64,000 nucleotides of DNA from JAGRGG01 sp965217265. Lineage in GTDB: Bacteria; Pseudomonadota; Alphaproteobacteria; Geminicoccales; Geminicoccaceae. The notes below the pieces were generated by a model that did not search any database, was not told the DNA's origin, and worked only from the letters and a program-made list of their open reading frames with translations. Location of the stretch: the NCBI GenBank assembly GCA_965217265.1, contig CBDCHP010000015.1:106221-170220 (forward strand), read 5' to 3'. The translations under genes were made by a program, and so were the position numbers. Positions 33,624-41,930 of this stretch are shown piece after piece; positions within the stretch are counted from its first letter, which is position 1; each line of letters begins with the position of its first letter.

Positions 33624-34822
33624 GGCCCGAGCCGGTCCCCGAGCCGTTCCAGGACCCAGCCCATCTCGCGGATCACGCCTGCCTCGATCGTCTCCGTCCG
33701 CAGGGCCGGCGGCAGCACGCCCCAGGTGTAGGTCTCGACTTCGAGGTGCGGTGCCACCGGCTCGCGCGCGTGGATGGCGAGGATCTCGGCGAGGAAGTCC
33801 TGGGTGGTGGCGAGGCCGCCGACCGCGCCGACGAAGACGGGCACGTGGAAATGCACCCGCCACGCCTCGCCGTCGGCCGCGCCGCCCCGGGCCAGTGCTG
33901 CGGGCAGGTCGGCCTCGCGCCGCAGCACGTCGTTTCGGCCCCGGCTGACGACTTGGTGCAGGTAGGTCGGCTCGTCGAAGGCGGCGAGCGCCGCGCGCGC
34001 CCCGGCCGTCGCCTCGGGCAGGCTCAAGGCGGCGCTGAGCTGGAGCTTGTGGATCGAAACGCCGGCCCGGCGCAGGGCTTCGATGCTCGCGTGCGGGTCC
34101 TCGAACTCGACCGCCGCGTGGCAGACGTCGTAGCACAGGCCCAGGTGCCGCCGCAGCGCCGTCGCGGCGGCGGCGGCCGAGAGCCCCGCGAGGCCGCCGA
34201 GGCGCCGCTCGGCGGCGGCGCCGAACAGGTGCGCCTCGAAGAAGGCGACCGCCTCGGCGACGGTTTCGAGCAGGCAGCAGGGCTCGGGCTCCAAGGCCAG
34301 CGCCACCGTGCGGCCCGTGCACCGTTCCAGGGCGACGAGGTGGGCGACCGCGCGCAGCATCCGGTCCGCCATCGCCGCCTCGAAACCCGCCCCGCGCGGC
34401 TTGAAGGCGCCGGGGACGGTGCTGAGGCTGACCGTCTCCCCCTCCGGCGCGAGGTCGCCCATCAGATCGGCGAGTGCTTCGGTGTAGGCGAGCCGCGCCT
34501 CGTCCCGCCAGTCGGGCAGGTAGACCGCCTCCTTGACGCGCGTCTCGCGAAAGCGGCCGTGGGGAAAGCCGTTGACCGTGACGGCGGCGTAGCCCTGCGC
34601 GTCCAACAGGTCCTTGAGTTCGCCCCGGGCGTCGGGCGCGGCGAGGTCGGCGACGGCGGCGGCCGAGAAGCGCAGCCCGACGGCGAAGGGTCGATCGGGC
34701 GACAGCGCCGCCTTCACCGCCCGGACGGGGCCGAGAAGGGCCGCCCGCGCCTCCGCCCAGGTCTCGCTCGGGTGGACGTTGAGGCAGTAGGTCAGCCAGC
34801 CGGACCCGCGCTCAAGCCGCAT
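33620..34822 (-). CDS. eboE: EboE-like TIM-barrel protein (sugar isomerase fold)
   Basis: A 400-residue protein of the xylose isomerase-like TIM-barrel type. It opens with WLTYCLNVHPSETW and carries LALEPEPCCLLETV, LGLCYDVCHAAVEFED, IHKLQLSAAL and VHFHVPVF, in which Glu, Asp and His residues would make the metal site. This string matches EboE. ATG 34822 follows GAGGGGGG. Being first in eboE-eboC, it probably sets the transcript start for both. No eboD (3-dehydroquinate synthase-like) gene is found in the window. Confidence 0.8.
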   Translation of the reverse strand: MRLERGSGWLTYCLNVHPSETWAEARAALLGPVRAVKAALSPDRPFAVGLRFSAAAVADLAAPDARGELKDLLDAQGYAAVTVNGFPHGRFRETRVKEAVYLPDWRDEARLAYTEALADLMGDLAPEGETVSLSTVPGAFKPRGAGFEAAMADRMLRAVAHLVALERCTGRTVALALEPEPCCLLETVAEAVAFFEAHLFGAAAERRLGGLAGLSAAAAATALRRHLGLCYDVCHAAVEFEDPHASIEALRRAGVSIHKLQLSAALSLPEATAGARAALAAFDEPTYLHQVVSRGRNDVLRREADLPAALARGGAADGEAWRVHFHVPVFVGAVGGLATTQDFLAEILAIHAREPVAPHLEVETYTWGVLPPALRTETIEAGVIREMGWVLERLGDRLGP

Positions 34823-35222
34823 TCGAGCCCCCCTCGCGGCGTCGAGGCCGGCATGGGCCCGGCGGGACGCTCGATCGGTGCATGAGGTTCCTCTTCGGCC
34901 GGGCACGGGCGTCTTCCCGAACTTGGCGGCCGCGCCGACGCTTAGAGGCGCACTTCGCGGCGCACAACGCCGGGCGGGGGGACATAAACGCGCATCCCGA
35001 TGGGCGGCAGGCGCATCATGCAACGTGGGCGACAGCGGCGATCGGACGTCCCGCCGCACTTCTCAAGTTTAACGAGAGAGAACTTTCCCCTTGGATTGTA
35101 AACTCTTAGATTTCTAAGCTTGATCTTGCCAGAAATTGAATAACCCTTAGGTTGTAGGAAACGCGGCGCGGTGAGCGAGGCGCGTTCGTTTGCCTTCCAT
35201 CGGCGAAGAGACCTCTTGAGCG
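34823..35222. other. Intergenic region upstream of eboE and the GGDEF-EAL gene
   Basis: A 400-nt divergent spacer. It is GC-rich up to 35040 without a family-like ORF, then AT-rich for ~120 nt. CTTAGA-TT-TCTAAG at 35105-35118 is a perfect small palindrome in the AT-rich part and could be an operator for the GGDEF-EAL gene. Nothing else is recognised. Confidence 0.4.
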
Positions 35223-37262
35223 ATGCAGCGGCCCCCGCACGCGACGCCCTCCCAGCACCTCCTCGCCGAGGCGATCGCGCGCCAGCCCTTGCTGTTCGCG
35301 CTCAACTTGATCCTCATCGCCCTCGTCGCGGTCGCGATGTCGGGGGCGGTCTCGACCGACCGCTTGAACCTCTGGCTCGGCTTGGCGCTCGGGCTGCAAA
35401 TGGCCCGCTTGGCCGCGTGGGCCGTCCTGCGCCGCACCCCCCCCGAGGCGCTCGGCCGCGCGGCCGCCGTCGGGATCGTCCTGGTCGCCGTGCTGCTCGG
35501 CGTGATCTGGGGCGCCTTCGCCCTCCTGTTCTTCGAGGCGGGGCCGATCCCCTACCGGCTGTTCGTCCCCTTCGTCGTCGCCGGCATAACCGCGGCCTCG
35601 ATCGCCTCGTTCGCCGGCTGCCTGTCGGCGACGCTCGCCTTTCTCGCCACCTGCCTCGCCCCCTACATCACCCTGCTCGCCCTCCAGGACGAGCCGGTCT
35701 ACCAAACGATGGCGCCCATCATCCTCCTCTACGGCATCCTGCTCGGCCTGACCGGCCGCCACATGCAAGCCGTCATGTTGCGCATGGCCCGTCTCTCGAC
35801 GCGCAACGCCGACTTGGTCGTCGATCTGGAGCGGGCGCGGGGCGACCTGGAGCGGCGGGTCGAGGCGCGCACGGACGCGCTGCGCCAGACCAACCTCGCC
35901 TTGAGCGAGGAGGTCGAGGAGCGCCGCCGCAGCGAGGCGCGGGTGCGCCACTTGCTGATGCACGACACGCTGACGGATCTCCCCAACCGCCTCCTCGTCT
36001 TCGACCGGCTGGCGCAGGCGCTGAAATCCGCGCGGCGGCACGGGCAGCGCGTCGCGGTGATGATGCTCGACCTCGACGACTTCAAGCGGGTCAACGACAC
36101 GCTCGGCCACCCGGCCGGCGACGCCCTGCTGCGGGCGTTGAGCGGGCGGCTGCGCGCGGGCCTGCGGGCGAGCGACACGATCGGGCGCTTAGGCGGCGAC
36201 GAGTTCGCCGTCCTGCTGCCGGACGTCGGCGACGCGAACGCGGCCGCCGCGATCGCGGCCAAGCTGCTCGACGCCTGCGCCCGGCCGCTGCACGTCGGCG
36301 GCGGCGTGCTGGTCCCCTCGCTCAGCCTCGGCATCGCGCTCTACCCCGAGCACGGTTTGACGCCCGACGACCTCTTGAGCGGCGCCGACCTGGCGCTCTA
36401 CCAAGCCAAGGCCGAGGGCAAGGGAAACTACCGCGTCTTCTCGCCGGCGATGCGCAGCGTGGTGCTGGCGCGGGACGCGCTGGAGGGCGAGCTGCGCCAA
36501 GGTCTGGCGAAGGGCCAGTTCTGCCTCGTCTACCAGCCGCGCCTGGCGCTCGACGCAACGCGGCGCACCGTCGCGGCCGAGGCGCTGCTGCGCTGGCGCC
36601 ACCCAAAGCGCGGCTTCCTGCCGCCGGCCGCCTTCTTGCCGACGGCCGAGTCCGGCCGGGTCTTGCGCGACATCGGCCGCTGGGTGGTGGCGCGGGCCTG
36701 CGCCGACGCCGTGCGCTGGCGGGCGGCCGGGCTCGACGCGCGCGTCGCGGTCAACCTCTCGATGCTCGAATTGGCGCAGCCGGACCTCGTCCGGACGGTC
36801 GAGGCGGCCTTGGGCGACAGCGGGCTGGCGCCGGCGATGCTCGAACTCGAAGTCGGCGACGGCGTCTGCCGCGGCGGCGACGACACGGGCGCCGACCCGG
36901 TGATCGCGTGGCTGGCCGATCTCGGCATCGGCGTCACGATCGACGATTTCGGCGCCGGCCCGGTCTCGCTCGCCCACCTGCGCCGCTTGAGGCTGCGCGG
37001 CTTGAAGATCGACCCTGCCTTCGTGCGCGGCATCGCCGACGACCCCAAGGACGCCGCCACCGTCGAGGCGATCGTGCGGCTCGGCCATGCGCTCGGCCTC
37101 GTCGTCGTCGGCGAGGGCGTCGAGCGGCAAGAACAGCTCGACGCCCTCGATCGGCTCGGCTGCGACGAGGCGCAAGGCTTCCTCCTCGCCCAGCCGATGC
37201 CGGTCGAGGCCCTGATCGCCTTCGCCCGCGCGAGGCGGCCCGCGCGCGCCGGCGGGGCGTGA
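35223..37262 (+). CDS. Membrane-bound GGDEF-EAL cyclic-di-GMP enzyme
   Basis: A 679-residue protein. Six or so hydrophobic helices (~20-175) form a sensory membrane domain, followed by a short coiled coil (~195-240). The GGDEF domain has an intact active loop LGGDEF at 323-328 and an inhibitory RASD site five residues before it, so diguanylate cyclase activity is expected. The EAL domain has AEALLRW at ~452, VNLSM, TIDDFGAG, LKIDP and GEGVE. The conserved ELTE loop reads ELEV, keeping the first Glu but losing the second, so phosphodiesterase activity may be weakened. It could link membrane signals to surface or biofilm states. The gene ends 94 nt before a hairpin repeat. Confidence 0.88.
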   Translation: MQRPPHATPSQHLLAEAIARQPLLFALNLILIALVAVAMSGAVSTDRLNLWLGLALGLQMARLAAWAVLRRTPPEALGRAAAVGIVLVAVLLGVIWGAFALLFFEAGPIPYRLFVPFVVAGITAASIASFAGCLSATLAFLATCLAPYITLLALQDEPVYQTMAPIILLYGILLGLTGRHMQAVMLRMARLSTRNADLVVDLERARGDLERRVEARTDALRQTNLALSEEVEERRRSEARVRHLLMHDTLTDLPNRLLVFDRLAQALKSARRHGQRVAVMMLDLDDFKRVNDTLGHPAGDALLRALSGRLRAGLRASDTIGRLGGDEFAVLLPDVGDANAAAAIAAKLLDACARPLHVGGGVLVPSLSLGIALYPEHGLTPDDLLSGADLALYQAKAEGKGNYRVFSPAMRSVVLARDALEGELRQGLAKGQFCLVYQPRLALDATRRTVAAEALLRWRHPKRGFLPPAAFLPTAESGRVLRDIGRWVVARACADAVRWRAAGLDARVAVNLSMLELAQPDLVRTVEAALGDSGLAPAMLELEVGDGVCRGGDDTGADPVIAWLADLGIGVTIDDFGAGPVSLAHLRRLRLRGLKIDPAFVRGIADDPKDAATVEAIVRLGHALGLVVVGEGVERQEQLDALDRLGCDEAQGFLLAQPMPVEALIAFARARRPARAGGA

Positions 37263-37356
37263 CTTGTCCACACTGCCGCCCACAGGCTTATGCACAGACC
37301 TGTGGACAGTCGCGAATCGTCGCGTCCTTTCCTCATCTTAACTCTCTCGCGCGGTG

Positions 37357-37502
37357 GTACGCTTCGCGTCCGCTGCGCAGGGCTTTTTCTTCTTTCTTTT
37401 TGCCAGTGTTAACCTAGGAGATCGGCTTCGACGCCGAGGGCAGGCCTCAAACGAGAGCGAAAAAGAGAAAGAAGGCTGCGCGGCAGCGCACGCGGAGCGT
37501 TC
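37357..37502. repeat. Hairpin repeat element, full copy 3
   Basis: From GTACGCTTCGCGTCCGCTGC to GCACGCGGAGCGTTC, in the same orientation as copy 1. It has the core GCCAGTGTTAACCTAGGAGA...GACGCCGAGGGCAGG and T-rich then A-rich tracts inside the arms. It lies between the convergent ends of the GGDEF-EAL and LysR genes, a natural place for a bidirectional terminator. Confidence 0.8.
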
Positions 37503-37604
37503 TCGCCGAAGCGTCAGGTAAGGCAGCTTAGTATCGGCCGCGCCGTCCACACCGTATCGAAAGGACCCCGCTTTGGTGCAGCGTCGCGCCCGACGGTCTC
37601 CTTG

Positions 37605-38507
37605 CTATGCGCGGTGGATCCTCGCGGAAACTTCCTGCACGTGCTCGATGAAGGCGCGGGTCTTGGCCGCCATGAAGCGGCTGCCGGCGAACACGGCGTG
37701 GACGGGAACCGGCGGGCGGCCCCACTCTGGCAGAACCCGCACGAGACGTTCGTCGCGAAGGCCGTCCTGCGCCTGCTGCGTCGGCAACAGCGCGATGCCC
37801 AACCCCCCGACCGCCGCGTCTTGCGTGGCGAGCGCGCTGTTGGTCAGCAGTCTCGCGAGAATCGGCAAGGCACGCTCTTTTCCCCGGTGGCGCAGGGGCC
37901 AGAAAGGTTGCCCCTCGCCCGCGTAGGCGATCAGGTCGTGCCCTTCGAGATCCTCGATCGCGCGGGGCGCCGGCCGTTTGGCGAGGTAGGCCGGACTGGC
38001 GAAGAGACCGTAAGTCAGATCGCACAGCTTTCTGGCCGACAGGTCGCTGTCGGGCAATTCTCCCACCCTGATCGCCAAGTCGAAGCCCTCGTAAACGATG
38101 TCGACGAAGCGGTTGGTGTATCGGGCGGTCACCGTCATGTCCGGATACTTCTTGAGGTAGCCGCCGATCCATTCGTTGACGGCCAAGCGGCCGAAATCGC
38201 TTCCCGCCGAGACGTAAAGCCGGCCGGTCGGCACCTGCTGCGTTTTCCGAACGGCCGACTCGGCGTCCTCGATCGCTTCGAGAATCCCGATCGCCCGGGC
38301 ATGAAAGTCGCGTCCTGCTTCCGTCAGGCTCAGCGAGCGCGTCGATCGTCGCAGCAGTTGGCTGCCGAGACGGCGTTCGAGCCCGGACAGCGAGCGGCTG
38401 ATCCAAGCCTTGTCGGAACCGAGCGTCCTCGCCGCCTTGGTGAAGCTGCCGGCGCGAACGACGGCGACGAATATCTTCAGTTGGCGTATTTCTATTGTTG
38501 TGTTCAT
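37605..38507 (-). CDS. LysR-family transcriptional regulator
   Basis: A 300-residue LTTR. The N-terminal wHTH (LKIFVAVVRAGSFTKAARTL, SDKAWISRSLSGLERRLG, LLRRSTRSLSLTEAG) is followed by the co-inducer domain (GRLYVSAGSDFGRLAVNEWI, FDLAIRVGELPDSDL). ATG 38507. It is divergent from the DMT transporter remnant and the monooxygenase-SnoaL genes, which it probably regulates. Overall it resembles the CrgA/YhaJ-like subgroup. Confidence 0.88.
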   Translation of the reverse strand: MNTTIEIRQLKIFVAVVRAGSFTKAARTLGSDKAWISRSLSGLERRLGSQLLRRSTRSLSLTEAGRDFHARAIGILEAIEDAESAVRKTQQVPTGRLYVSAGSDFGRLAVNEWIGGYLKKYPDMTVTARYTNRFVDIVYEGFDLAIRVGELPDSDLSARKLCDLTYGLFASPAYLAKRPAPRAIEDLEGHDLIAYAGEGQPFWPLRHRGKERALPILARLLTNSALATQDAAVGGLGIALLPTQQAQDGLRDERLVRVLPEWGRPPVPVHAVFAGSRFMAAKTRAFIEHVQEVSARIHRA

Positions 38508-38698
38508 GAACAACGGTATGTTGATTTTGAGCGTATTTATCAACAAAAACTTACTACCAAATCTGCCTTGAAGCTGCCCCGAGGGGGGCCGTTACCGATT
38601 GCTTCAGGAGTTCAGGACACCGATGCGACAAAGGTCGGAGGCGGTGCTTTCTTCGATGTCGAGCGCCCGCACGTTCGCGGGGGCAGACGTCTAACCCC

Positions 38699-39144
38699 AT
38701 GACCAATGCGCTATTTCTCACGGCCGCTTTTCTCATCGGTGCGTTCGTACCGCTCCAGCTCGCCTTCAACGCCCAATTAGGCAGTGTGACGAAGAGCCCG
38801 TTCACTGCGGGCCTGATCGTCTTCCTCATCGGTTCCCTGGCCTTGACGGTGCTCGTGCTGACGCTGCGCCCTCAGCTTCCGACGGTGGCGGATCTGACCG
38901 CCGCGCCAAAGACGGTCGGCTCGGAGGCCTGATCGCCACCGGCTACATCGTCGCGATCGTGGTGGTGACGCCGCGCCTCGGCGTCGGCCTGACGACCGCT
39001 TTGATCCTGGTCGGCCAACTCTTCACCGCCTTGCTGCTCGACCACTTCGGCGCGTTCAACAACCCGCCGCACAGCCTCAACTTCTGGCGAATGGTAGGTC
39101 TGGCGCTGATGATCGGCGGCTTCGCCCTCATCAAAACCCACTGA
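38699..39144 (+). pseudogene. DMT-type (YdcZ/DUF606) small transporter with a frameshift
   Basis: The first frame encodes FLIGAFVPLQLAFNAQLG and a second helix typical of DUF606 proteins, then stops at 38932. Homology resumes one frame over at about 38915 (GGLIATGYIVAIVVVTPRLG, ALILVGQLFTALLLDHFG) and ends at 39144. A single-base correction would yield a ~148-residue, 4-5-helix protein, the normal family size. It could be a recent mutation or a base-calling error. Confidence 0.72.
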
Positions 39145-39166
39145 CACCCTATGCACGGAGAACATC

Positions 39167-39538
39167 ATGAGCGATGATCGGCAATCTACTCGCGCGAAGC
39201 TCGAAGCGATCCTCGACGATCCAACCAAGCCGTTCGGCCTGCTGACGAAGGTCGTGGTCAAGAATCGGGCCAGTGGCGACCGGCTCGCGGCTTCGATGCA
39301 AAAGGTCATTGCCGCATCTCGAAAGGAACCGGGCAACTTGGCCTATCACGTGGACCGGGACGGAACCGATCCGACCATTTTCTATCTCTACGACCGCTGG
39401 GCGTCGACCGAAGCGGTCGAGACGCACGAGAACAGCCAGCACTTCGAGGACGGCCTCGTCGTCTTCAAGGAGGTCGTGCAAGAGGTCGCCGCTCCGGTCG
39501 TGCTCTCCATCGTCGATCCGATCGAACAGACCGCGTAG
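39167..39538 (+). CDS. Antibiotic-biosynthesis-monooxygenase-domain protein (putative quinol monooxygenase)
   Basis: A 123-residue ABM-fold protein (LLTKVVVKNRASGDRLAASM, EPGNLAYHVDRDGTDPTIFY, YDRWASTEAVETHENSQHF). Members oxidise quinols or act as haem- or cofactor-free monooxygenases. It is followed 12 nt later by a SnoaL-like gene and preceded by the DMT remnant, all on one strand and divergent from the LysR gene, so a small detoxification operon is likely. Confidence 0.8.
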   Translation: MSDDRQSTRAKLEAILDDPTKPFGLLTKVVVKNRASGDRLAASMQKVIAASRKEPGNLAYHVDRDGTDPTIFYLYDRWASTEAVETHENSQHFEDGLVVFKEVVQEVAAPVVLSIVDPIEQTA

Positions 39539-39550
39539 GAGGACGAAACC

Positions 39551-40009
39551 GTGAGCGACACTCCCTCGATCGAGAAAATCAAGGCCTTCTTGAGCGCGCA
39601 ATACGAAGGCGACTTCGACGCGGCGTTCAAGAACGCGGATGCCGACAAGTTCGCGTGGACCGTCGACAGCGGCGGGAACGAGGATCTTCGTGCGGCCGTG
39701 CCGTGGGCGGGCTACGCGCACGAGGGCAAACAGGGCTATCTCGACTTGACCGGGGCGCTGTTCGGCGAGTTCGACATCATCGCGTTCGAGCCCCGGCACT
39801 ACGTCGACGCGGGCGACCGCGTGATCGTCGAAGGCCATTTCAGTTTCCGGCACAAGACGACCGGCAAGATTGCCGACAGCGACTGGATGGCGCGGTTCGA
39901 GGTCAAAGAGGGCAGGATCGCTGGCGGGCAGTTCTTCGAGAACACCCATGCCGTCGCCGCCGCCCGCCGGTCCTGGCCCGTCAATCCAAGGCGCAGGCAC
40001 GGATCGTAG
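39551..40009 (+). CDS. SnoaL/NTF2-like protein
   Basis: A 152-residue protein from a GTG start with AGGAGG upstream. The cone-shaped NTF2-like fold is indicated by IEKIKAFLSAQYEGDFDAAF, VPWAGYAHEGKQGYLDLTGA, DRVIVEGHFSFRHKTTGK and a final FEVKEGRIAGGQFFENTH strand pair. Such proteins are small isomerases, hydrolases or binding proteins. The last ~15 residues are basic and unlike the family. It is in line with the monooxygenase gene. Confidence 0.78.
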   Translation: MSDTPSIEKIKAFLSAQYEGDFDAAFKNADADKFAWTVDSGGNEDLRAAVPWAGYAHEGKQGYLDLTGALFGEFDIIAFEPRHYVDAGDRVIVEGHFSFRHKTTGKIADSDWMARFEVKEGRIAGGQFFENTHAVAAARRSWPVNPRRRHGS

Positions 40010-40348
40010 AACTACGCAAAAACAGGCCGCAGAACCTAATCACGAAGGGAAGAGAAAGCCGACACGAGCTTGGAGCCGGGCATCTACCTCGACGGGCGCA
40101 GCTCTCCCAATCCTCACAATGCCCCAGGCCCGCGCCGATCGTCGAGGGCGAGCCCGCAGAGCAGTCCCGATCGTTCGGCCGACAGCGCCTTGAACGGGGC
40201 GGCGGCAACGATTGCCAAGAACTCTTTTTGAACCGCCCGGTTTTGCCTGCTGGGTCGCGCGCACCAGATGAGCGTTGTGCGACCGTCGACGCGCGTGGCC
40301 CGGGCGGGCGGTCATGCGGAAGACCAATGCCGATGAACCGGAGTAAAG
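40010..40348. other. Intergenic region, no recognised gene
   Basis: A 339-nt stretch with open frames on both strands, none resembling a known family. GAACTCTTTTTGAACC at ~40218-40233 contains a T-run but no convincing stem. It presumably holds the promoter of the DUF6152 gene. Confidence 0.35.
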
Positions 40349-40723
40349 ATGATGAAGAAGACCCTCATCGTGGCCGCGGCGCTCGCCGCCGTCGTCTCGC
40401 TTCGACCCGTACCGGGCGCGGCGCACCACGGCTGGAGCTGGACGACGGGCGGCAATATCGAGCTGGTCGGGATCATCCAAAGCGCCCGCCTCGGCAACCC
40501 GCACGGCGTCTTGACGGTGGACGCCGAGGGCGAGGTCTGGACGGTCGAGGTCGGCCAGCCCTGGCGCAACGAGCGGGCGGGGCTGGAGCCCGGCGATCTG
40601 GGCGAGGGCGTCGAGGCCCGCTTCGTCGGCGAGCCGGCGGCCGACTCGGCCGAGAGGCGCCTGAAGGTCGAGCGCCTCTACATCGACGGGCGCGAATACA
40701 TCCTCTACGCCGGGCGCGACTGA
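40349..40723 (+). CDS. DUF6152 family exported protein
   Basis: A 124-residue protein (ATG 40349, with a second ATG at 40352) with GGAG 7 nt upstream. The signal peptide ends around PGAAHHGW. The mature part has HHGWSWTTGGNIELVGIIQS, GNPHGVLTVDAEGEVWTVEV and a basic strand near the end (VERLYIDGREYILY), matching DUF6152. The HH pair just after the cleavage site could bind a metal. It is followed 5 nt later by a small membrane protein gene, a pairing seen elsewhere. Function unknown. Confidence 0.78.
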   Translation: MMKKTLIVAAALAAVVSLRPVPGAAHHGWSWTTGGNIELVGIIQSARLGNPHGVLTVDAEGEVWTVEVGQPWRNERAGLEPGDLGEGVEARFVGEPAADSAERRLKVERLYIDGREYILYAGRD

Positions 40724-40728
40724 AGGCC

Positions 40729-41199
40729 GTGGCCGACCTCCTCGCCGCCCTGGCGGGGTCCGACGTCGCCACCGCCCTGCGCTTCTCGCGCTGGGGCTAC
40801 GCCGCGATCAACGCGGCGCACGTGCTGGGATTCGCGCTCCTGGTCGGGTCGATCCTGCCGCTCGACCTGAAATTGATGGGGTTCTGGCCCGGCGTTTCGC
40901 GCGACGATCTGGTGCGGGTGCTCGTGCCGGTCGCCGCGACCGGCCTCGCGCTGGCGGCGGGGGCGGGCGCCCTGCTGTTCGCGGTCCGGGCGGTCGAGTA
41001 CGCGGCCCTGCCCGTCTTTCGCCTCAAGCTGGCGCTCGTCGCAACCGGGGCGGCCTCGGCCTTGGCGCTCCACCTCGGGCACGGTCTCGGGCTTCGAACC
41101 GCCGGCCGCGCCCGCCTCGCCTGGGCCGGTGCCGCGTCGATGACCTGCTGGCTGGGCGCGCTCGTCGCCGGGCGGCTGATCGCCTTCGTCGGCGAGTGA
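40729..41199 (+). CDS. Small integral membrane protein (DUF6644-like)
   Basis: A 156-residue protein from GTG 40729 with four hydrophobic segments: YAAINAAHVLGFALLVGSIL, VLVPVAATGLALAAGAGALL, LKLALVATGAASALALHL and AASMTCWLGALVAGRL. A conserved-looking His in the first segment could ligate haem or metal. It is operonic with the DUF6152 gene. The family assignment rests on this pairing and on the segment pattern. Function unknown. Confidence 0.65.
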   Translation: MADLLAALAGSDVATALRFSRWGYAAINAAHVLGFALLVGSILPLDLKLMGFWPGVSRDDLVRVLVPVAATGLALAAGAGALLFAVRAVEYAALPVFRLKLALVATGAASALALHLGHGLGLRTAGRARLAWAGAASMTCWLGALVAGRLIAFVGE

Positions 41200-41228
41200 A
41201 TTCTTTCATCATTGCCTGCATTGCTCTA

Positions 41229-41241
41229 TATGCTTTGCATA
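41229..41241. promoter_or_regulatory. TATGC-TTT-GCATA operator upstream of fitA
   Basis: A short perfect inverted repeat in the only AT-rich stretch ahead of the antitoxin gene, 22 nt before its start. Antitoxins of this type repress their own operon by binding such palindromes. Confidence 0.55.
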
Positions 41242-41262
41242 CAAGCGGCGGGAGAAACGGCG

Positions 41263-41505
41263 ATGACCATGCTGACCATTCGCAGGCTCGACCCGGGCGT
41301 GAAGGAGCGGCTGCGCGTTCGCGCCGCCGAGCACGGCCGTTCGATGGAGGAGGAGGCGCGGCAGATCTTGAGCCGCGTCTGCGCGCCTACGCACGCGCCG
41401 ACCAACGCCTACGACGCTTTGCGGCGGCACTTCGCCGACCTGGACGGGGTCGAACTCGACCTGCCGCCGCGGACGATCGGGCGCGAGCCGCCGAATTTCG
41501 AGTGA
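41263..41505 (+). CDS. FitA/VapB-type antitoxin (ribbon-helix-helix)
   Basis: An 80-residue protein; ATG 41263 with GGGAGAAACGG upstream. The N-terminal MTMLTIRRLDPGVKERLRVR and AAEHGRSMEEEARQIL form the RHH DNA-binding fold of FitA. The C-terminal tail would wrap the toxin. The stop overlaps the toxin start (TGATG), the usual coupling in these modules. Confidence 0.85.
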   Translation: MTMLTIRRLDPGVKERLRVRAAEHGRSMEEEARQILSRVCAPTHAPTNAYDALRRHFADLDGVELDLPPRTIGREPPNFE

Positions 41506-41930
41506 TGCACGTCTTCGACACCAACGTTCTCTCGGAGATCATGCGCGCAGAGCCCGATGCCGCGGTCGCGGCCTGGCTGCGGGCCTGCCCGGTCGAAGCG
41601 ATGTATACGACCGTCATTTCGCAGACCGAGATCCTCTACGGCGTGCGCCGCCTGCCCGACGGCGGCAGGCGGGTGCGTCTGGCGGCGGCCGCGCACGCCA
41701 TGTTCGCCCAGACCTTCGCCGCCCGCGTCCTGCCCTTCGACGGGGCGGCGGCCGAGGCTTGCGCCGACATCCGCGCCGCCCGCGCGCGGATCGGCCGGCC
41801 GATCGCGACCGAGGACGCGATGATCGCCGCCGTCGCCCGGCGGGTCGGGGCAAGCGTCGTCACCCGCGACGCCGGCGGCTTCGCCGGCTGCGGCGTGTTG
41901 GTGGTCGATCCCTGGGAAGGGGGCGGGTGA
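41505..41930 (+). CDS. FitB/VapC-type PIN-domain ribonuclease toxin
   Basis: A 141-residue PIN-domain protein. The four acidic residues of the Mg-dependent RNase site are present: Asp5 in FDTNVLSE, Glu in SQTEILYG at ~44, Asp104 in ATEDAMIA and Asp122 in TRDAGGF. It therefore appears active and would be neutralised by the upstream antitoxin. The TGA stop is part of the left end of a hairpin repeat (TGAACGC), so the repeat sits directly on the gene's 3' end. Confidence 0.88.
   Translation: MHVFDTNVLSEIMRAEPDAAVAAWLRACPVEAMYTTVISQTEILYGVRRLPDGGRRVRLAAAAHAMFAQTFAARVLPFDGAAAEACADIRAARARIGRPIATEDAMIAAVARRVGASVVTRDAGGFAGCGVLVVDPWEGGG

Noticed and set aside
34882..35109. A 75-codon frame upstream of the GGDEF-EAL gene
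   Set aside because: No ribosome site, no homology, and Arg-rich composition typical of chance frames in GC-rich DNA.
35223..37262. Reading the EAL domain as fully degenerate
   Set aside because: EAL, VNLS, DDFGAG, LKID and GEGVE motifs are all present; only one loop Glu is changed.
40040..40504. Minus-strand frame of 154 codons in the 40.0-40.5 kb gap
   Set aside because: It overlaps the DUF6152 gene in antisense and has no recognisable motif.
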